From positions 1-64,000 of the forward strand of contig DDAM01000052.1 in the NCBI GenBank assembly GCA_002332905.1: a stretch of 64,000 nucleotides of DNA. Direction: 5' to 3'. The translations under genes and the position numbers were made by a program. The stretch is from Firmicutes bacterium UBA2058. GTDB taxonomy: Bacteria; Bacillota; Clostridia; Tissierellales; Sedimentibacteraceae. Numbering within the stretch: position 1 is the stretch's first letter; the number at the start of each line of letters is the position of its first letter. Shown here piece after piece: positions 44,032-52,765 of this stretch. The notes below the pieces were generated by a model, which had not been told where the DNA came from, ran no database searches, and worked only from the letters and a program-made list of their open reading frames with translations.

Positions 44032-44519
44032 AAAATACAGTTAATGTAGGAATATCCGATATGAAAATTGTATCATCGCCTGATACAGTTGCAACATATG
44101 CTTTAGGTTCCTGTGTTGGTATTTGTATAATTGATAAAATTAAGCAGGTTGCGGGAATGGTACACATAATGTTACCACAAAATCCAAATCCTTCTGATAC
44201 AAAAATTATATTTAAATATGCAGATACCGGAATAGCAGAAATGGTTAGACAATTAGAGAGAAATGGTTGTTTAAGAATGCGTATGACTGCTAAAATAGCA
44301 GGCGGGGCTAAAATGTTTGAAGTAAGCGATGATAAAAACAGTACTATCGGTAATATAGGAGAGAGAAATGTAATTGCTGTTAAAAAAGTTTTGCAAGATA
44401 TGAAAATAAGATTAATAGCTGAAGATACCGGTTTAAATTACGGTAGAACGATTTTTTTTGATAGTAGTAATGGAGAATTGTTAGTTAAGTCCTTTGCAAA
44501 GGGTAATAAGGTAATATAA
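44028..44519 (+). CDS. cheD: Chemoreceptor deamidase CheD
   Basis: The 163-residue enzyme deamidates glutamines in chemoreceptors and stimulates CheC. The catalytic triad pattern is clear: cysteine in YALGSCVGICIID near residue 29, the histidine in VAGMVHIMLP and a threonine downstream (EDTGLNYGRTI). The gene starts within the cheC end (ATGA overlap), showing tight coupling. It ends before the leader of the ParA-like gene. Confidence 0.95.
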   Translation: MKNTVNVGISDMKIVSSPDTVATYALGSCVGICIIDKIKQVAGMVHIMLPQNPNPSDTKIIFKYADTGIAEMVRQLERNGCLRMRMTAKIAGGAKMFEVSDDKNSTIGNIGERNVIAVKKVLQDMKIRLIAEDTGLNYGRTIFFDSSNGELLVKSFAKGNKVI

Positions 44520-44555
44520 AAGTACATTTTAAGGAGACTCAGAAGGTTGAAAGAA

Positions 44556-44657
44556 ATGAAAAATAATAAGAAAGTATGCACCGAGCCCATGCACAAATAT
44601 TTTGTCTTTATTGAAAATAAAGACTGGGTTCATTGTGCGATAAAGGCATGGGCATAA
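44556..44657 (+). other. Leader reading frame and hairpin before ParA-like gene
   Basis: A 33-codon frame (begins MKNNKKVCTEPM, ends HCAIKAWA) stops two bases before the next ATG, mirroring the clpC leader at 14508. The closing stem GCCCATGC/GCATGGGC (44585-44592 with 44646-44653) differs from the clpC stem by two matched base-pair changes. The downstream ATG lacks a ribosome site; AAGGAG lies 18 bases before the leader ATG. A further hairpin (GTCTTTAT with ATAAAGAC) sits inside. Not similar to the c-di-GMP riboswitch consensus. Confidence 0.6.
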
Positions 44658-44659
44658 AA

Positions 44660-45421
44660 ATGGCAAAGACTATTTGCATTACTAATCAAAAAGGTGGTGT
44701 TGGTAAAACTACAACTACATATGCTCTAGGCTTGGGGTTAAGAAAAAAAGGTTACAAAGTATTAATAGTAGACCTTGATCCACAGGGAAATCTTAGCTTT
44801 AGTGTTGGCGCAGAAACTGAGGAAAGTATAACTATATATGAAGTATTAAAGGGTGAATATAATGCTGAAGAAGCAATACAACATACTCCAATTATAGATA
44901 TTGTACCTTCCAATATAGTTTTAAGCGGTGTTGATTTGGAATTTACATATACAGGCAGGGAGTTCTTATTAAGAGAAGCATTATCAAATGTTCAAAATAT
45001 TTATGATTATATTATTGTTGATACTCCACCATCTTTAAATATTTTAACAGTTAATGCTTTTGCACTATCTAATAAGATAATTATACCTATGATAGCTGAT
45101 ATATTTAGCTTACAAGGTATTGCACAACTTTATGAAACAATTGATAGGGTAAAAAGATATTGTAATCCTTCTATTAACATAGAAGGTATTCTATTAACTA
45201 GGTATAATAAAAGAGTTATTTTAAGTAGTGAAATAAAGGGAACAGCTGAGATGATAGCTAAAGAATTAAATACAACAGTTTTTAATACTCATATTAGATC
45301 TAGTATAAGTATTCAAGAAGCACAAACTAAGCAAGAAAATTTATATGAATACGCACCACGTAATTCAGCAGTAATGGATTATATGCAATTTGTTGAAGAA
45401 CTGTTATCAAGAGGTATATAG
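44660..45421 (+). CDS. ParA/Soj-type ATPase
   Basis: The 253-residue MinD/ParA-fold ATPase has the deviant Walker A QKGGVGKTTTTYALG near residue 10, switch IVDLDPQGNLS near 40, and DTPPSLNILTVNAF near 123. It lies in the chemotaxis part of the flagellar operon, so it may position flagella or receptor arrays, as ParC or FlhG do elsewhere, but the sequence looks Soj-like, not FlhG-like, and flhF is absent. Start lacks a ribosome site; coupling to the leader frame is likely. The stop sits inside the following A hairpin. Confidence 0.85.
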   Translation: MAKTICITNQKGGVGKTTTTYALGLGLRKKGYKVLIVDLDPQGNLSFSVGAETEESITIYEVLKGEYNAEEAIQHTPIIDIVPSNIVLSGVDLEFTYTGREFLLREALSNVQNIYDYIIVDTPPSLNILTVNAFALSNKIIIPMIADIFSLQGIAQLYETIDRVKRYCNPSINIEGILLTRYNKRVILSSEIKGTAEMIAKELNTTVFNTHIRSSISIQEAQTKQENLYEYAPRNSAVMDYMQFVEELLSRGI

Positions 45422-45553
45422 TGCGAAGAAATACGTTTCGCACTTGGAAAAATCAAAAAACGATTTTTCATTTATATTTATGATGCCACTACAATGTCTC
45501 CAATGTATAAGCTTTGATTATACGTTTGTAGTCGTGACAATGGCATAATGGAG
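45420..45553 (+). promoter_or_regulatory. Junction hairpins A, B and expanded C with RBS
   Basis: A: AGTGCGAA with TTCGCACT (45420-45427 with 45437-45444); the stop TAG of the upstream gene is inside it. B: GAAAAATC-AAAAAAC-GATTTTTC (45447-45469). The C unit starts ATGCCACTACAA at 45483 and ends with TTGTAGT, then TGGCAT (to about 45545), enclosing GTATAA/TTATAC, so it is a longer C. AATGGAGG follows for start 45560. Confidence 0.7.
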
Positions 45554-45559
45554 GATAAG

Positions 45560-46093
45560 ATGGCTAGAACAAAAAAAGAATTTAGTAAAGAAGCAATGTA
45601 TAAGAAAATTATGCCGTCTATGCTAAGGGGTACTGAAGAAAATAATGAAAATACTAAAATTATTAGCATTGAAAATAATACTAATTTTGCAGTAGAGGTT
45701 AATGATAGAATTGATAATAACAATAATAGCGTTGAAGATTTTGAAGATAAAAATATTGACATAGATGAAGATAAAAAAACTTTTTATAGCTCAAGTGAAA
45801 TTAAAACTTGTGATACTTATTATAATAATGAAAAAATGACAGTTAACTTTGTTGAAATGCTAGTAAGAGATAAACTAGATAATGTATTAGAAAAGTTTAA
45901 ATGTTGTAAATGTCAATCATGTAAAAATGATATTGTGGCTATTGCACAAAATAATTTACCTGTTTATTATTTTTCAGGCAATAAAGTAGAAATTGAAGAA
46001 GCACTGAGAGAATTTAAAAACTCAAATAATATAGATACAGTTTCTGAAATAATAAAAGCTATAATTTCAATTAGAAAAAAAGAAAAGCACTAA
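45560..46093 (+). CDS. ComFB-domain protein
   Basis: The 177-residue protein has a basic N-terminus, a low-complexity asparagine-rich middle and a C-terminal ComFB-like domain: VNFVEMLVRDKLDNVLEKF, the cysteine cluster CCKCQSCKND, and IAQNNLPVYYF. ComFB proteins are small domains in motility and competence loci, and some bind cyclic dinucleotides, but binding here is only inferred. It is the last gene before the terminator and follows the ParA-like gene. AATGGAGG precedes the start. Confidence 0.7.
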   Translation: MARTKKEFSKEAMYKKIMPSMLRGTEENNENTKIISIENNTNFAVEVNDRIDNNNNSVEDFEDKNIDIDEDKKTFYSSSEIKTCDTYYNNEKMTVNFVEMLVRDKLDNVLEKFKCCKCQSCKNDIVAIAQNNLPVYYFSGNKVEIEEALREFKNSNNIDTVSEIIKAIISIRKKEKH

Positions 46094-46099
46094 AAGAAA

Positions 46100-46120
46100 G
46101 AGCACGATGCGTGCTCTATT
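46100..46120. terminator. Bidirectional intrinsic terminator
   Basis: GAGCACG-ATG-CGTGCTC (46100-46116) is followed by ATTTTTTTT on the plus strand and preceded by an A-rich run, so it can stop both convergent transcripts. It ends the flagellar operon and overlaps the stop of the SLH gene. Confidence 0.85.
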
Positions 46121-48212
46121 TTTTTTCTTCTCTATACATTCCCATTATTGAAATGAGTATATCATTATAGTATGGACTATTTTTTATATCATTGAAACTA
46201 AAATACTGATTATATAATTTTTTAATATGAGATAATTCATTTTCTGATGGAGATAAACCATACAGTCTATTAATAGCGTAAATTACCTCTGCTCTAGTTA
46301 TAGGAGTACCAGGTTTGAATTTATCACCATTTGTATTAATTATACCTCTGTTAGCTAGTTTTAAGATATCAGCTTTTGCATATGAATATTGTCCATCTAT
46401 ATCACTAAATGCATAGTTGTAAACAGCAGGAATATTTGCTATCTTAGTCTTTAATGTGCTAATGTTATTAATCATTTTACAAAAATCTGCTCTTGTTAAT
46501 ATATCATCTGGTTTAAAAGATTTGTCCTTATAACCCTGAATGTATCTTTTGGTACTTGCCATACTAATGTAGTGTTTAGCCCAATGGCCATTTATATCTG
46601 TAAATTTTGTTTTAGTTGATAGAGTAATATCATATGGCAAATCTGTAACTCTACATAAGATAGTTACAATTTGTGCTCTTGTCATAGTTGCATTTGGAGA
46701 AAATTTTGTTTCTGTGATACCTCTCATATAAGCTGGAAAGATATTTTTATAATAAGTATTACTATCGGTTTTATAATAATATTCATCTCCTATATTGCTA
46801 AATAAAGATTTTGTATATGTTGAATTATGTACATTAGGACTAAGCTTTTTTGTATATAGCACATGACGTCCAGAAGTTATTTCAGCTGATACGATAGTTC
46901 TATTACCAGAGGTATCTACACATACAAATATATATTCTCCATTGTATTTAAAGGTATCTGGATGTTTATATTCATATTCTGTATTGCCCCCATAATTGTC
47001 AGGTACTTTAACATACTTTCCGTCATATGTAATTATATAATCAAGCTTCCTGTCATCTTTAGCAATTAGTTCTAGCTTATCCTCATAAGTTATTGATATA
47101 CTAGCGTATGGTCTTACAAAGTCTATATCTTTAACATTAAAGTTAAACAACTCTTTTATTCCTGAGTCAGAGTACGCTAATATCTCGTAGCTTCCATTAT
47201 CAGTTATATAATCCATATCAGGATTTGTTTTTAATTCTTGTGACGTTGTAAAATTATAAGCTCTATAGGTAACTAATACATTTCTTGCATCACGGTCTGA
47301 TTCTTGCCATATAATCAATAAATAAAATTCCCCTTGTCTTATTAGCTTGACTTTTAATTCTTTATCTTCAACCTCAAAGGTATAATTATTAATCTCGCTT
47401 GTGGTAACTCCATTACTGCTGTTAACATTGCTGATATAATAATTTATTTCATTTGTATCTATAACAGTGTTATTTGGCAATTTAACAGTACGAAATTTAT
47501 CTAGTGGAGCATTAAATAAACACTGCTTTTTTTCATAATCATATTGTAAATTTAAATTAGAATAAAGTACATCTATATCAAAATCACTTTTATTCAAATC
47601 ATCGATTTGACTATTAGGTATTGACGGCTCTTTTATTCCCTTAACTTCATAATAAAAGGTCTTTTTTGTTCCTGTATTATCATAAACAGTAAATGGGTAT
47701 GTACCATTTTTATCTGCTGCATATGTTGCACTAGCAGCTTCCACTAAATAACCGGATGGTAAATATATGTAAAAGTTTTTTACATCAGTGTCTTTCGATG
47801 ATACATTAATTGAAATGTTTTTAATTTTGTCCTTTACTGCAACGGTTTCTGTAAAAGCCGCTTTTAAGTTATTGTTTACATATACAGTGGCATAAATGCT
47901 AGATTTTTTGCCATCCATTTCGGCAGTTAATGTTACTTTACCTGTTTTCAATGCCTTAACAGTTCCAGTTTTATCGATGCTCACTATAGATTTATCTGAT
48001 GAAGAAAATGTAATTCCTGTATTAGTGGCATTTTCAGGATTAAAGGTTACAACTAAGGTTTTTACATCTCCTACCTCTAAATATAAATTACTTCCGTTAT
48101 TTAGTTTTATAGAACGGGCTACTACATTTGTATCAGCCATTACAAAACTACTTGCTGTAAAGCTAAGCAATAAGGCAAATACTAGCAAAAGTGAACTAAA
48201 TTTTTTTAGCAT
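46116..48212 (-). CDS. Surface protein with Ig-like and SLH domains
   Basis: The 698-residue protein has a signal peptide (LLLVFALLLSFTASSFVMA, residues about 8-26), one or more BIG2/Ig-like domains near 35-115 (VTFNPENATNTGITFSSSD, then GTVKALKTGKVTL), a long beta-rich middle, and three SLH repeats at the C-terminus (TMTRAQIVTILCRV, ILTRADFCKMINN, PITRAEVIYAINRL) for wall anchoring. GGAGG lies eight bases before ATG 48212. Part of a sigma-28 driven unit, so it may be flagellum- or motility-linked surface protein. Confidence 0.88.
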   Translation of the reverse strand: MLKKFSSLLLVFALLLSFTASSFVMADTNVVARSIKLNNGSNLYLEVGDVKTLVVTFNPENATNTGITFSSSDKSIVSIDKTGTVKALKTGKVTLTAEMDGKKSSIYATVYVNNNLKAAFTETVAVKDKIKNISINVSSKDTDVKNFYIYLPSGYLVEAASATYAADKNGTYPFTVYDNTGTKKTFYYEVKGIKEPSIPNSQIDDLNKSDFDIDVLYSNLNLQYDYEKKQCLFNAPLDKFRTVKLPNNTVIDTNEINYYISNVNSSNGVTTSEINNYTFEVEDKELKVKLIRQGEFYLLIIWQESDRDARNVLVTYRAYNFTTSQELKTNPDMDYITDNGSYEILAYSDSGIKELFNFNVKDIDFVRPYASISITYEDKLELIAKDDRKLDYIITYDGKYVKVPDNYGGNTEYEYKHPDTFKYNGEYIFVCVDTSGNRTIVSAEITSGRHVLYTKKLSPNVHNSTYTKSLFSNIGDEYYYKTDSNTYYKNIFPAYMRGITETKFSPNATMTRAQIVTILCRVTDLPYDITLSTKTKFTDINGHWAKHYISMASTKRYIQGYKDKSFKPDDILTRADFCKMINNISTLKTKIANIPAVYNYAFSDIDGQYSYAKADILKLANRGIINTNGDKFKPGTPITRAEVIYAINRLYGLSPSENELSHIKKLYNQYFSFNDIKNSPYYNDILISIMGMYREEKK

Positions 48213-48224
48213 ATTTTCCTCCAT

Positions 48225-48249
48225 AGTGTGAAGTGTATTTCTTCACACT
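48225..48249 (-). repeat. Junction hairpin A between PilZ and SLH genes
   Basis: AGTGTGAAG with CTTCACACT (48225-48233 with 48241-48249), starting on the minus strand in the base after the PilZ stop. It is followed on that strand by ATGGAGG, the ribosome site of the SLH gene. Confidence 0.7.
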
Positions 48250-48873
48250 TTAATTGTTGTTCTTCTTATAAACTTGCAATTGTCTTTCATATAGATATTT
48301 ACAAATTATATTTTCGTCACTACTTGACATATCATTAAACATGCATCCGTAATTATTATAGCTAAATTCATCATTAGAAGGGTCTATTCTTACAATTTTA
48401 GCATCAAGAATTATAGGATTATCTTTATTGTAATCAAATGTAAAAACTATTGTATCACCTAAGAGAAATTCTGTACCTGATGTAAATAATAAACCTCCTA
48501 TACTAAGATTTAATATCTTTATCTTAACAGGCTCAGTTGTTTGTATAATTTTGTTTTCACGCATTATTAGCCTAAGCTCAACATCATAATCAGTACGAAT
48601 TTTCAGTGATTTTCTTCTTTCTATTGTTTTATGCTGCTTTACTATTATTGCAGACATCTGCATATCAGCAGCAATACCTACAGAGCACTCGTATACTGAG
48701 ATGCCGGCTAGTTCATTGTAAATATTAATGAATATAGTTGTTTTTGAGGGTATAGTTGGTAAATGATTACCTTTTATTAAAATTGTATTTCCTGATATTT
48801 TATTTAGAGAGCCTTTACCTAAATAATTTTTATCTTCATCAAATATTTTAACTAAAAGTGGGTGTGTTTGCAT
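48250..48873 (-). CDS. PilZ-domain c-di-GMP effector, YcgR-like
   Basis: The 207-residue protein has an N-terminal flagellar brake-like domain (1-95) and a PilZ domain with the c-di-GMP signature: RR near residue 86 (IERRKSLKIR), and NLSIGGLLF near 125. The motif reads N-x-S-x-x-G. YcgR/DgrA types bind c-di-GMP and slow motility, so this gene is likely a brake or a signal coupler in this sigma-28 unit. GGAG lies just ahead of the start. Confidence 0.85.
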   Translation of the reverse strand: MQTHPLLVKIFDEDKNYLGKGSLNKISGNTILIKGNHLPTIPSKTTIFINIYNELAGISVYECSVGIAADMQMSAIIVKQHKTIERRKSLKIRTDYDVELRLIMRENKIIQTTEPVKIKILNLSIGGLLFTSGTEFLLGDTIVFTFDYNKDNPIILDAKIVRIDPSNDEFSYNNYGCMFNDMSSSDENIICKYLYERQLQVYKKNNN

Positions 48874-48893
48874 AAAATCACTCCTAAATTATT

Positions 48894-50924
48894 TTAATTA
48901 TTCTGCCATTTTATTACTATTATATCACCGTCATAGACAATTCCAGTATAAGAAGCTTCATTTCCGTTGTGTAGCAAAATTATATTTCCTTGTGGATTTG
49001 AAGGATCTATATCTGTATAAGCTATCATGTCTGCAAAGATATAAGGAGAATTATCTTCTCTAATTTTTAGTTCTATGTTTTTTCCGTTTAAATTTACATT
49101 TATTGTATTATGTAAGTTTTTATTTTCTTCGGGTAGGTTATTATTTACATTCTCGTTTTCTATATCTAATTTATTAGAAACAAAATTGTCTTTTTGTATT
49201 ACATCAATTTTCATGTCATTAATTAATGTCGTTTCTAGGTCTATGCTCTTACCATTTAAATAAAACGTATAATATTCAGGATTAATTTCATATAATTCAA
49301 CTAAATGTAATAGTTTCGTTATATTTATTATTTCAATTATATCCGAATTACCAATTACATAATCATAATCCACCTCTACATTATTTACTAAGTACTTTGT
49401 TCCTATAGTCACCTCTAAGTTATTAAAAATAATTTTTCCACTTGAGGCATTTTCTACTATGTCAGATATTTTTACAACAGGAGTAACCCCGTCAACTGCT
49501 GGTATAACTTCAATAACATCACCTGGGTTGATTCTAGTCTCAATATTTGCAACATTAGAATTTACATATATTTGAGCTGGAGTTGAGTATTCGCCTTTGT
49601 AATAATAATCCTTATTATTTAGAGTAAAGCTTAAGTTTTTGCCTGAAAAACCCATAAGTTTACGGGAGTCAAAGCCTGCCATTAGAAGTGCATCCATTAC
49701 TTTCATCTGTCTAATGTTATATAATCTTACTTTATTACCATTTACTATAACACTGAAGAAATCATAATTAGTGCTTACTATACTAGAATATGATATACCT
49801 ATTGGTGTAATAAGCTCAGGACCGAAGTTGATTAAAGTAGATATATCAACATTTTTAATCGTTTGTTGAGTTCCAACAGCGATTCTAAACTCAGGAAGAT
49901 TAAGAAACTCAGATAGATATTTTTTCATATTAGGTGTTTTACTACCACCACCAATTAAAAATACAGCAATAGGAGGCTCATTGTTTAAGCTTAATATTTT
50001 TGTTGATATTTCTCTGCACAATTCTATCGTAGCATTTTCAATGGAAGAGATAACATCATTTTTATTAAGTGAATTGGTCATACCAAGTATATCAGTAAAA
50101 GTTACAGTTTCACTATTGTCCTGTAAAGCTATTTTTATCTTTTCAGCAGTATTAAAATCTACAAGATAATTTTTCATTAAACTTTCAGTTATTTCATCAC
50201 CAGCAACAGTGGCCATATCATATCCTATAATACTTCCATCTTTTGAAACAGCTATATCTGATGTTCCAGCACCGATATCAACTAAAGCTAAATTTAAAAG
50301 TCTTAAATCACTAGGGATAACTAAATTCATAGCAGCAATAGGCTCAAGAGTTAAACTAGCTACATTAAGTTTGTTGTAATCCATACATGAGTATAGTCCT
50401 TCAACTACAATGTGAGGTAAAAATGCTGCTATAATCTCTATACTTATTTTATCTGCTCTATGTCCCACTATATTTGCTATATTGCTATCATCTAGTTTAT
50501 AGCCTAAAACACTATACCCAACACAATAAAAACCTTTTTCATTTTTTGCGTTTTCATAAAAAATATCATGTGCTTTTTGTAGTACTTCCATTTCTGCTAA
50601 AGCTCTAAGTTCTTCACTAATAGGTTTTTTTGAATCAATTTTTTTCTCATAAACTACCTTTTCAGTCTTTAAAGAGCGACCAGCAGCCGCTATATAAACT
50701 TCATTTAATTGCATATCTAAGCTTTTTTCAAGATCTTCTTTTACTTGCTGGATTAACTTGCTTACCTTTTTTATATCTTCAATTTGTCCATCTACCATTG
50801 CTCTTTGTTCATGAAACACACTTTTTACATCTATGATTTTTAATGAATTGTCAGTTTTTTTAGCCACTACACCAACAATAGAGCGTGTTCCAATATCAAG
50901 TGCAAAAATTACATCACTGTTCAT
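48894..50924 (-). CDS. FtsA-like actin-family ATPase with C-terminal extension
   Basis: The 676-residue protein begins with the actin fold of FtsA/PilM/EutJ types: phosphate loops FALDIGTRSIVGVVA near residue 6, LVDIGAGTSDIAV near 213 and IGGGSKTPN near 335. Residues about 390-676 form a long extension with repeated short beta-rich units (INPGDVIEVIPAVDG, then GNSDIIEIINI) that may be beta-grasp or SLBB-like. Usual FtsA is about 400 residues and lacks this. Start at 50924 follows TTGGAGG. It sits in a sigma-28 unit with PilZ and SLH genes; role unknown, possibly a filament scaffold. Confidence 0.75.
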   Translation of the reverse strand: MNSDVIFALDIGTRSIVGVVAKKTDNSLKIIDVKSVFHEQRAMVDGQIEDIKKVSKLIQQVKEDLEKSLDMQLNEVYIAAAGRSLKTEKVVYEKKIDSKKPISEELRALAEMEVLQKAHDIFYENAKNEKGFYCVGYSVLGYKLDDSNIANIVGHRADKISIEIIAAFLPHIVVEGLYSCMDYNKLNVASLTLEPIAAMNLVIPSDLRLLNLALVDIGAGTSDIAVSKDGSIIGYDMATVAGDEITESLMKNYLVDFNTAEKIKIALQDNSETVTFTDILGMTNSLNKNDVISSIENATIELCREISTKILSLNNEPPIAVFLIGGGSKTPNMKKYLSEFLNLPEFRIAVGTQQTIKNVDISTLINFGPELITPIGISYSSIVSTNYDFFSVIVNGNKVRLYNIRQMKVMDALLMAGFDSRKLMGFSGKNLSFTLNNKDYYYKGEYSTPAQIYVNSNVANIETRINPGDVIEVIPAVDGVTPVVKISDIVENASSGKIIFNNLEVTIGTKYLVNNVEVDYDYVIGNSDIIEIINITKLLHLVELYEINPEYYTFYLNGKSIDLETTLINDMKIDVIQKDNFVSNKLDIENENVNNNLPEENKNLHNTINVNLNGKNIELKIREDNSPYIFADMIAYTDIDPSNPQGNIILLHNGNEASYTGIVYDGDIIVIKWQNN

Positions 50925-50944
50925 TATTTCCTCCAATAATTAAT

Positions 50945-50993
50945 GAAGAATCGTTTTTTTGATTCTTCTATAGAGTGAAATGTATTTCACTCT
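50945..50993 (-). repeat. Junction hairpins A and B, minus strand
   Basis: On the minus strand A comes first: AGAGTGAAA-TACA-TTTCACTCT (50972-50993), with the stop TGA of the upstream gene in the first arm. B follows: GAAGAATC-AAAAAAAC-GATTCTTC (50945-50968). The FtsA-like gene's TTGGAGG follows. The order is the same as on the plus strand. Confidence 0.75.
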
Positions 50994-51274
50994 TGGCTCT
51001 CTTTGTTCTGACTTTGGTTATAATTCAAAAAATAAACATATATATCAACTATAGTTTTAAATAACTCTTCAGGTATTTCACTGCCTAACTCTAACTGGGA
51101 AAGCATTACAGCCAGAGAATCATCTTTATAAACAGGAACACCATTTTTTTCAGCTATCTCAACTACCTTTGAGGCAACATACCCGCTTCCTGAGGCAACA
51201 ACTACTGGAGCTGTGTTTTTATTTGAATCGTATTTTAGTGCTACAGCACGTTTTGGATTTTTAGGCGATGACAT
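50987..51274 (-). CDS. FlhB C-domain homolog (YlqH/EscU-like)
   Basis: The 95-residue protein matches only the cytoplasmic C-terminal domain of FlhB: NPKRAVALKYDSNKNTAPVV, then YVASKVVEIAEKNGVPVYKD and SLAVMLSQLELGSEIP. It has NPKR where FlhB has the self-cleaving NPTH, so cleavage is unlikely. Related small proteins (YlqH) can stand in for part of FlhB in Firmicutes. The ATG at 51274 overlaps the upstream gene's end and follows AAGGAG; an earlier frame to 51343 lies inside that gene. Confidence 0.85.
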   Translation of the reverse strand: MSSPKNPKRAVALKYDSNKNTAPVVVASGSGYVASKVVEIAEKNGVPVYKDDSLAVMLSQLELGSEIPEELFKTIVDIYVYFLNYNQSQNKESQE

Positions 51275-52712
51275 TAATACCACGCTCCTTAATAAATTTG
51301 GTACTAAATACTTCATTGAATTTTCTTTGTTTAGTACATTCATTTACATAGATATTTGAAACATTTAGGTTATTTTTCTTTACAATGTTTGTAATATCAT
51401 CTTTAATTTTATTTGTTAAGCTTTTTAAAGCATTAGGTACAAATATGTCTAAAGATATTTTATTGTTTTTTGAAAAAATAATGGTTTCAAAATACCCTAT
51501 ATTATCTATATCAAATGTTAAAAAAATCTTGAATGTTTCAGAATTTTCTTTTTCATTTTCTTTTCCGTTCTCATCATTCACTTTATCGTCAAAAATTTCT
51601 TTATTAATCCATAATTCTGAAAACATAAATACACCATTATAATTTACTGGCAAAAATATATGAATCAGTGGGATTTGAACATTATTACATACTAATAGAC
51701 TTTCTTCTATACTTTCAAAAGTAGTTTTATTTATATAATTGTTTGAATCCTTTATACCAGAATCAATTAGCTTAAACATAAAATCTAAAGAGTTATTTTT
51801 GATGTTAGAATGTCCTCTAAAATTATTTATAAGTGCATATCTTAAATCAGAAATATCTTTCTCACTTAAATTAAAGCTATATTTTATGTAGTTAAATAAA
51901 TTGTCAACATTATTAGAAAAATTATCCTTTAGTCCCTTTTCAAGCCTTACAATGTTGTGTATTAAAACAGATATATAGTCTCTAATTATTCCAAAATCAT
52001 TTGTTTTTGAAATATACTTACCTAAATACGGTACAATCTCATTTTTCAATAAATTAAGATTAATATCAGCACTGCTTTCCGGATTATCAACTAATAGTTT
52101 TTTTGTCATTGCCTCAAAGGTATCTTTTAAAAAGTCAGGCATATTAATAGAAATTTGATTTAATATATTGGCAAGTGCTTTGGTAGTTTCGTCTGTAGAT
52201 AAGAAACAATCGTAGCTTTTCATAAAACTACCAACTAAATTTTTAAAATCATCATTTGGGTTTGCTTTTAGAGCATCTCTAATAAAATCGAAAAACTCTC
52301 CTGAAAATTTTGTATAGTTATTATGTTGGAACTTAATAAAATCAAGCATTTTTTCATTGTCCATACTGATGTCTTTTACAAATTCTTCAAAAAAAAGTTT
52401 TAATAATGGATTGTTCTTTATATTAGAATTTATAAACTGCTTACTCAATAATATTTTTCTCATATTTTCTATGAGAGTAGGAGCTAAATCTAATGATTGC
52501 AAGAATTTTACAAAAATAGAATTTGGATTGTATGCTATATTACCTTGGTTATTAAAAGAAGCACCTTCTTGCTTTAATGATTTATTCACTATGTTAGGAT
52601 CTAAAATGTCAAAAGGTGATAAATTCTCTGATCTTTCAGGCATTTTAGGTCGATTTAAATTGTTATTAGTAGTATTTATGTTATTTGCAGTAATTTTTAT
52701 ATTTTCTAACAT
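51261..52712 (-). CDS. YlqG/FliK-like hypothetical protein
   Basis: The 483-residue protein is hydrophilic, rich in asparagine, and mostly helical, with no signal or membrane segment. Its C-terminal part (TFDIDNIGYFETIIFSKNNK, then SNIYVNECT) recalls FliK-like C domains, and its pairing with the FlhB-like gene matches ylqG-ylqH of Bacillus. Name by context and weak similarity only. TTGGAGG precedes the start. It heads the opposing sigma-28 unit, 54 bases behind the promoter. Confidence 0.55.
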   Translation of the reverse strand: MLENIKITANNINTTNNNLNRPKMPERSENLSPFDILDPNIVNKSLKQEGASFNNQGNIAYNPNSIFVKFLQSLDLAPTLIENMRKILLSKQFINSNIKNNPLLKLFFEEFVKDISMDNEKMLDFIKFQHNNYTKFSGEFFDFIRDALKANPNDDFKNLVGSFMKSYDCFLSTDETTKALANILNQISINMPDFLKDTFEAMTKKLLVDNPESSADINLNLLKNEIVPYLGKYISKTNDFGIIRDYISVLIHNIVRLEKGLKDNFSNNVDNLFNYIKYSFNLSEKDISDLRYALINNFRGHSNIKNNSLDFMFKLIDSGIKDSNNYINKTTFESIEESLLVCNNVQIPLIHIFLPVNYNGVFMFSELWINKEIFDDKVNDENGKENEKENSETFKIFLTFDIDNIGYFETIIFSKNNKISLDIFVPNALKSLTNKIKDDITNIVKKNNLNVSNIYVNECTKQRKFNEVFSTKFIKERGINVIA

Positions 52713-52765
52713 AAAGTCGATCCTCCAAAAAAATATATGTATAACTGAAAATTAATGATAATATT

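Noticed and set aside
44520..44659. c-di-GMP riboswitch before the ParA-like gene
   Set aside because: The conserved riboswitch blocks (GEMM type, with its tetraloop receptor) are not present; the structure is a hairpin around a small frame instead.
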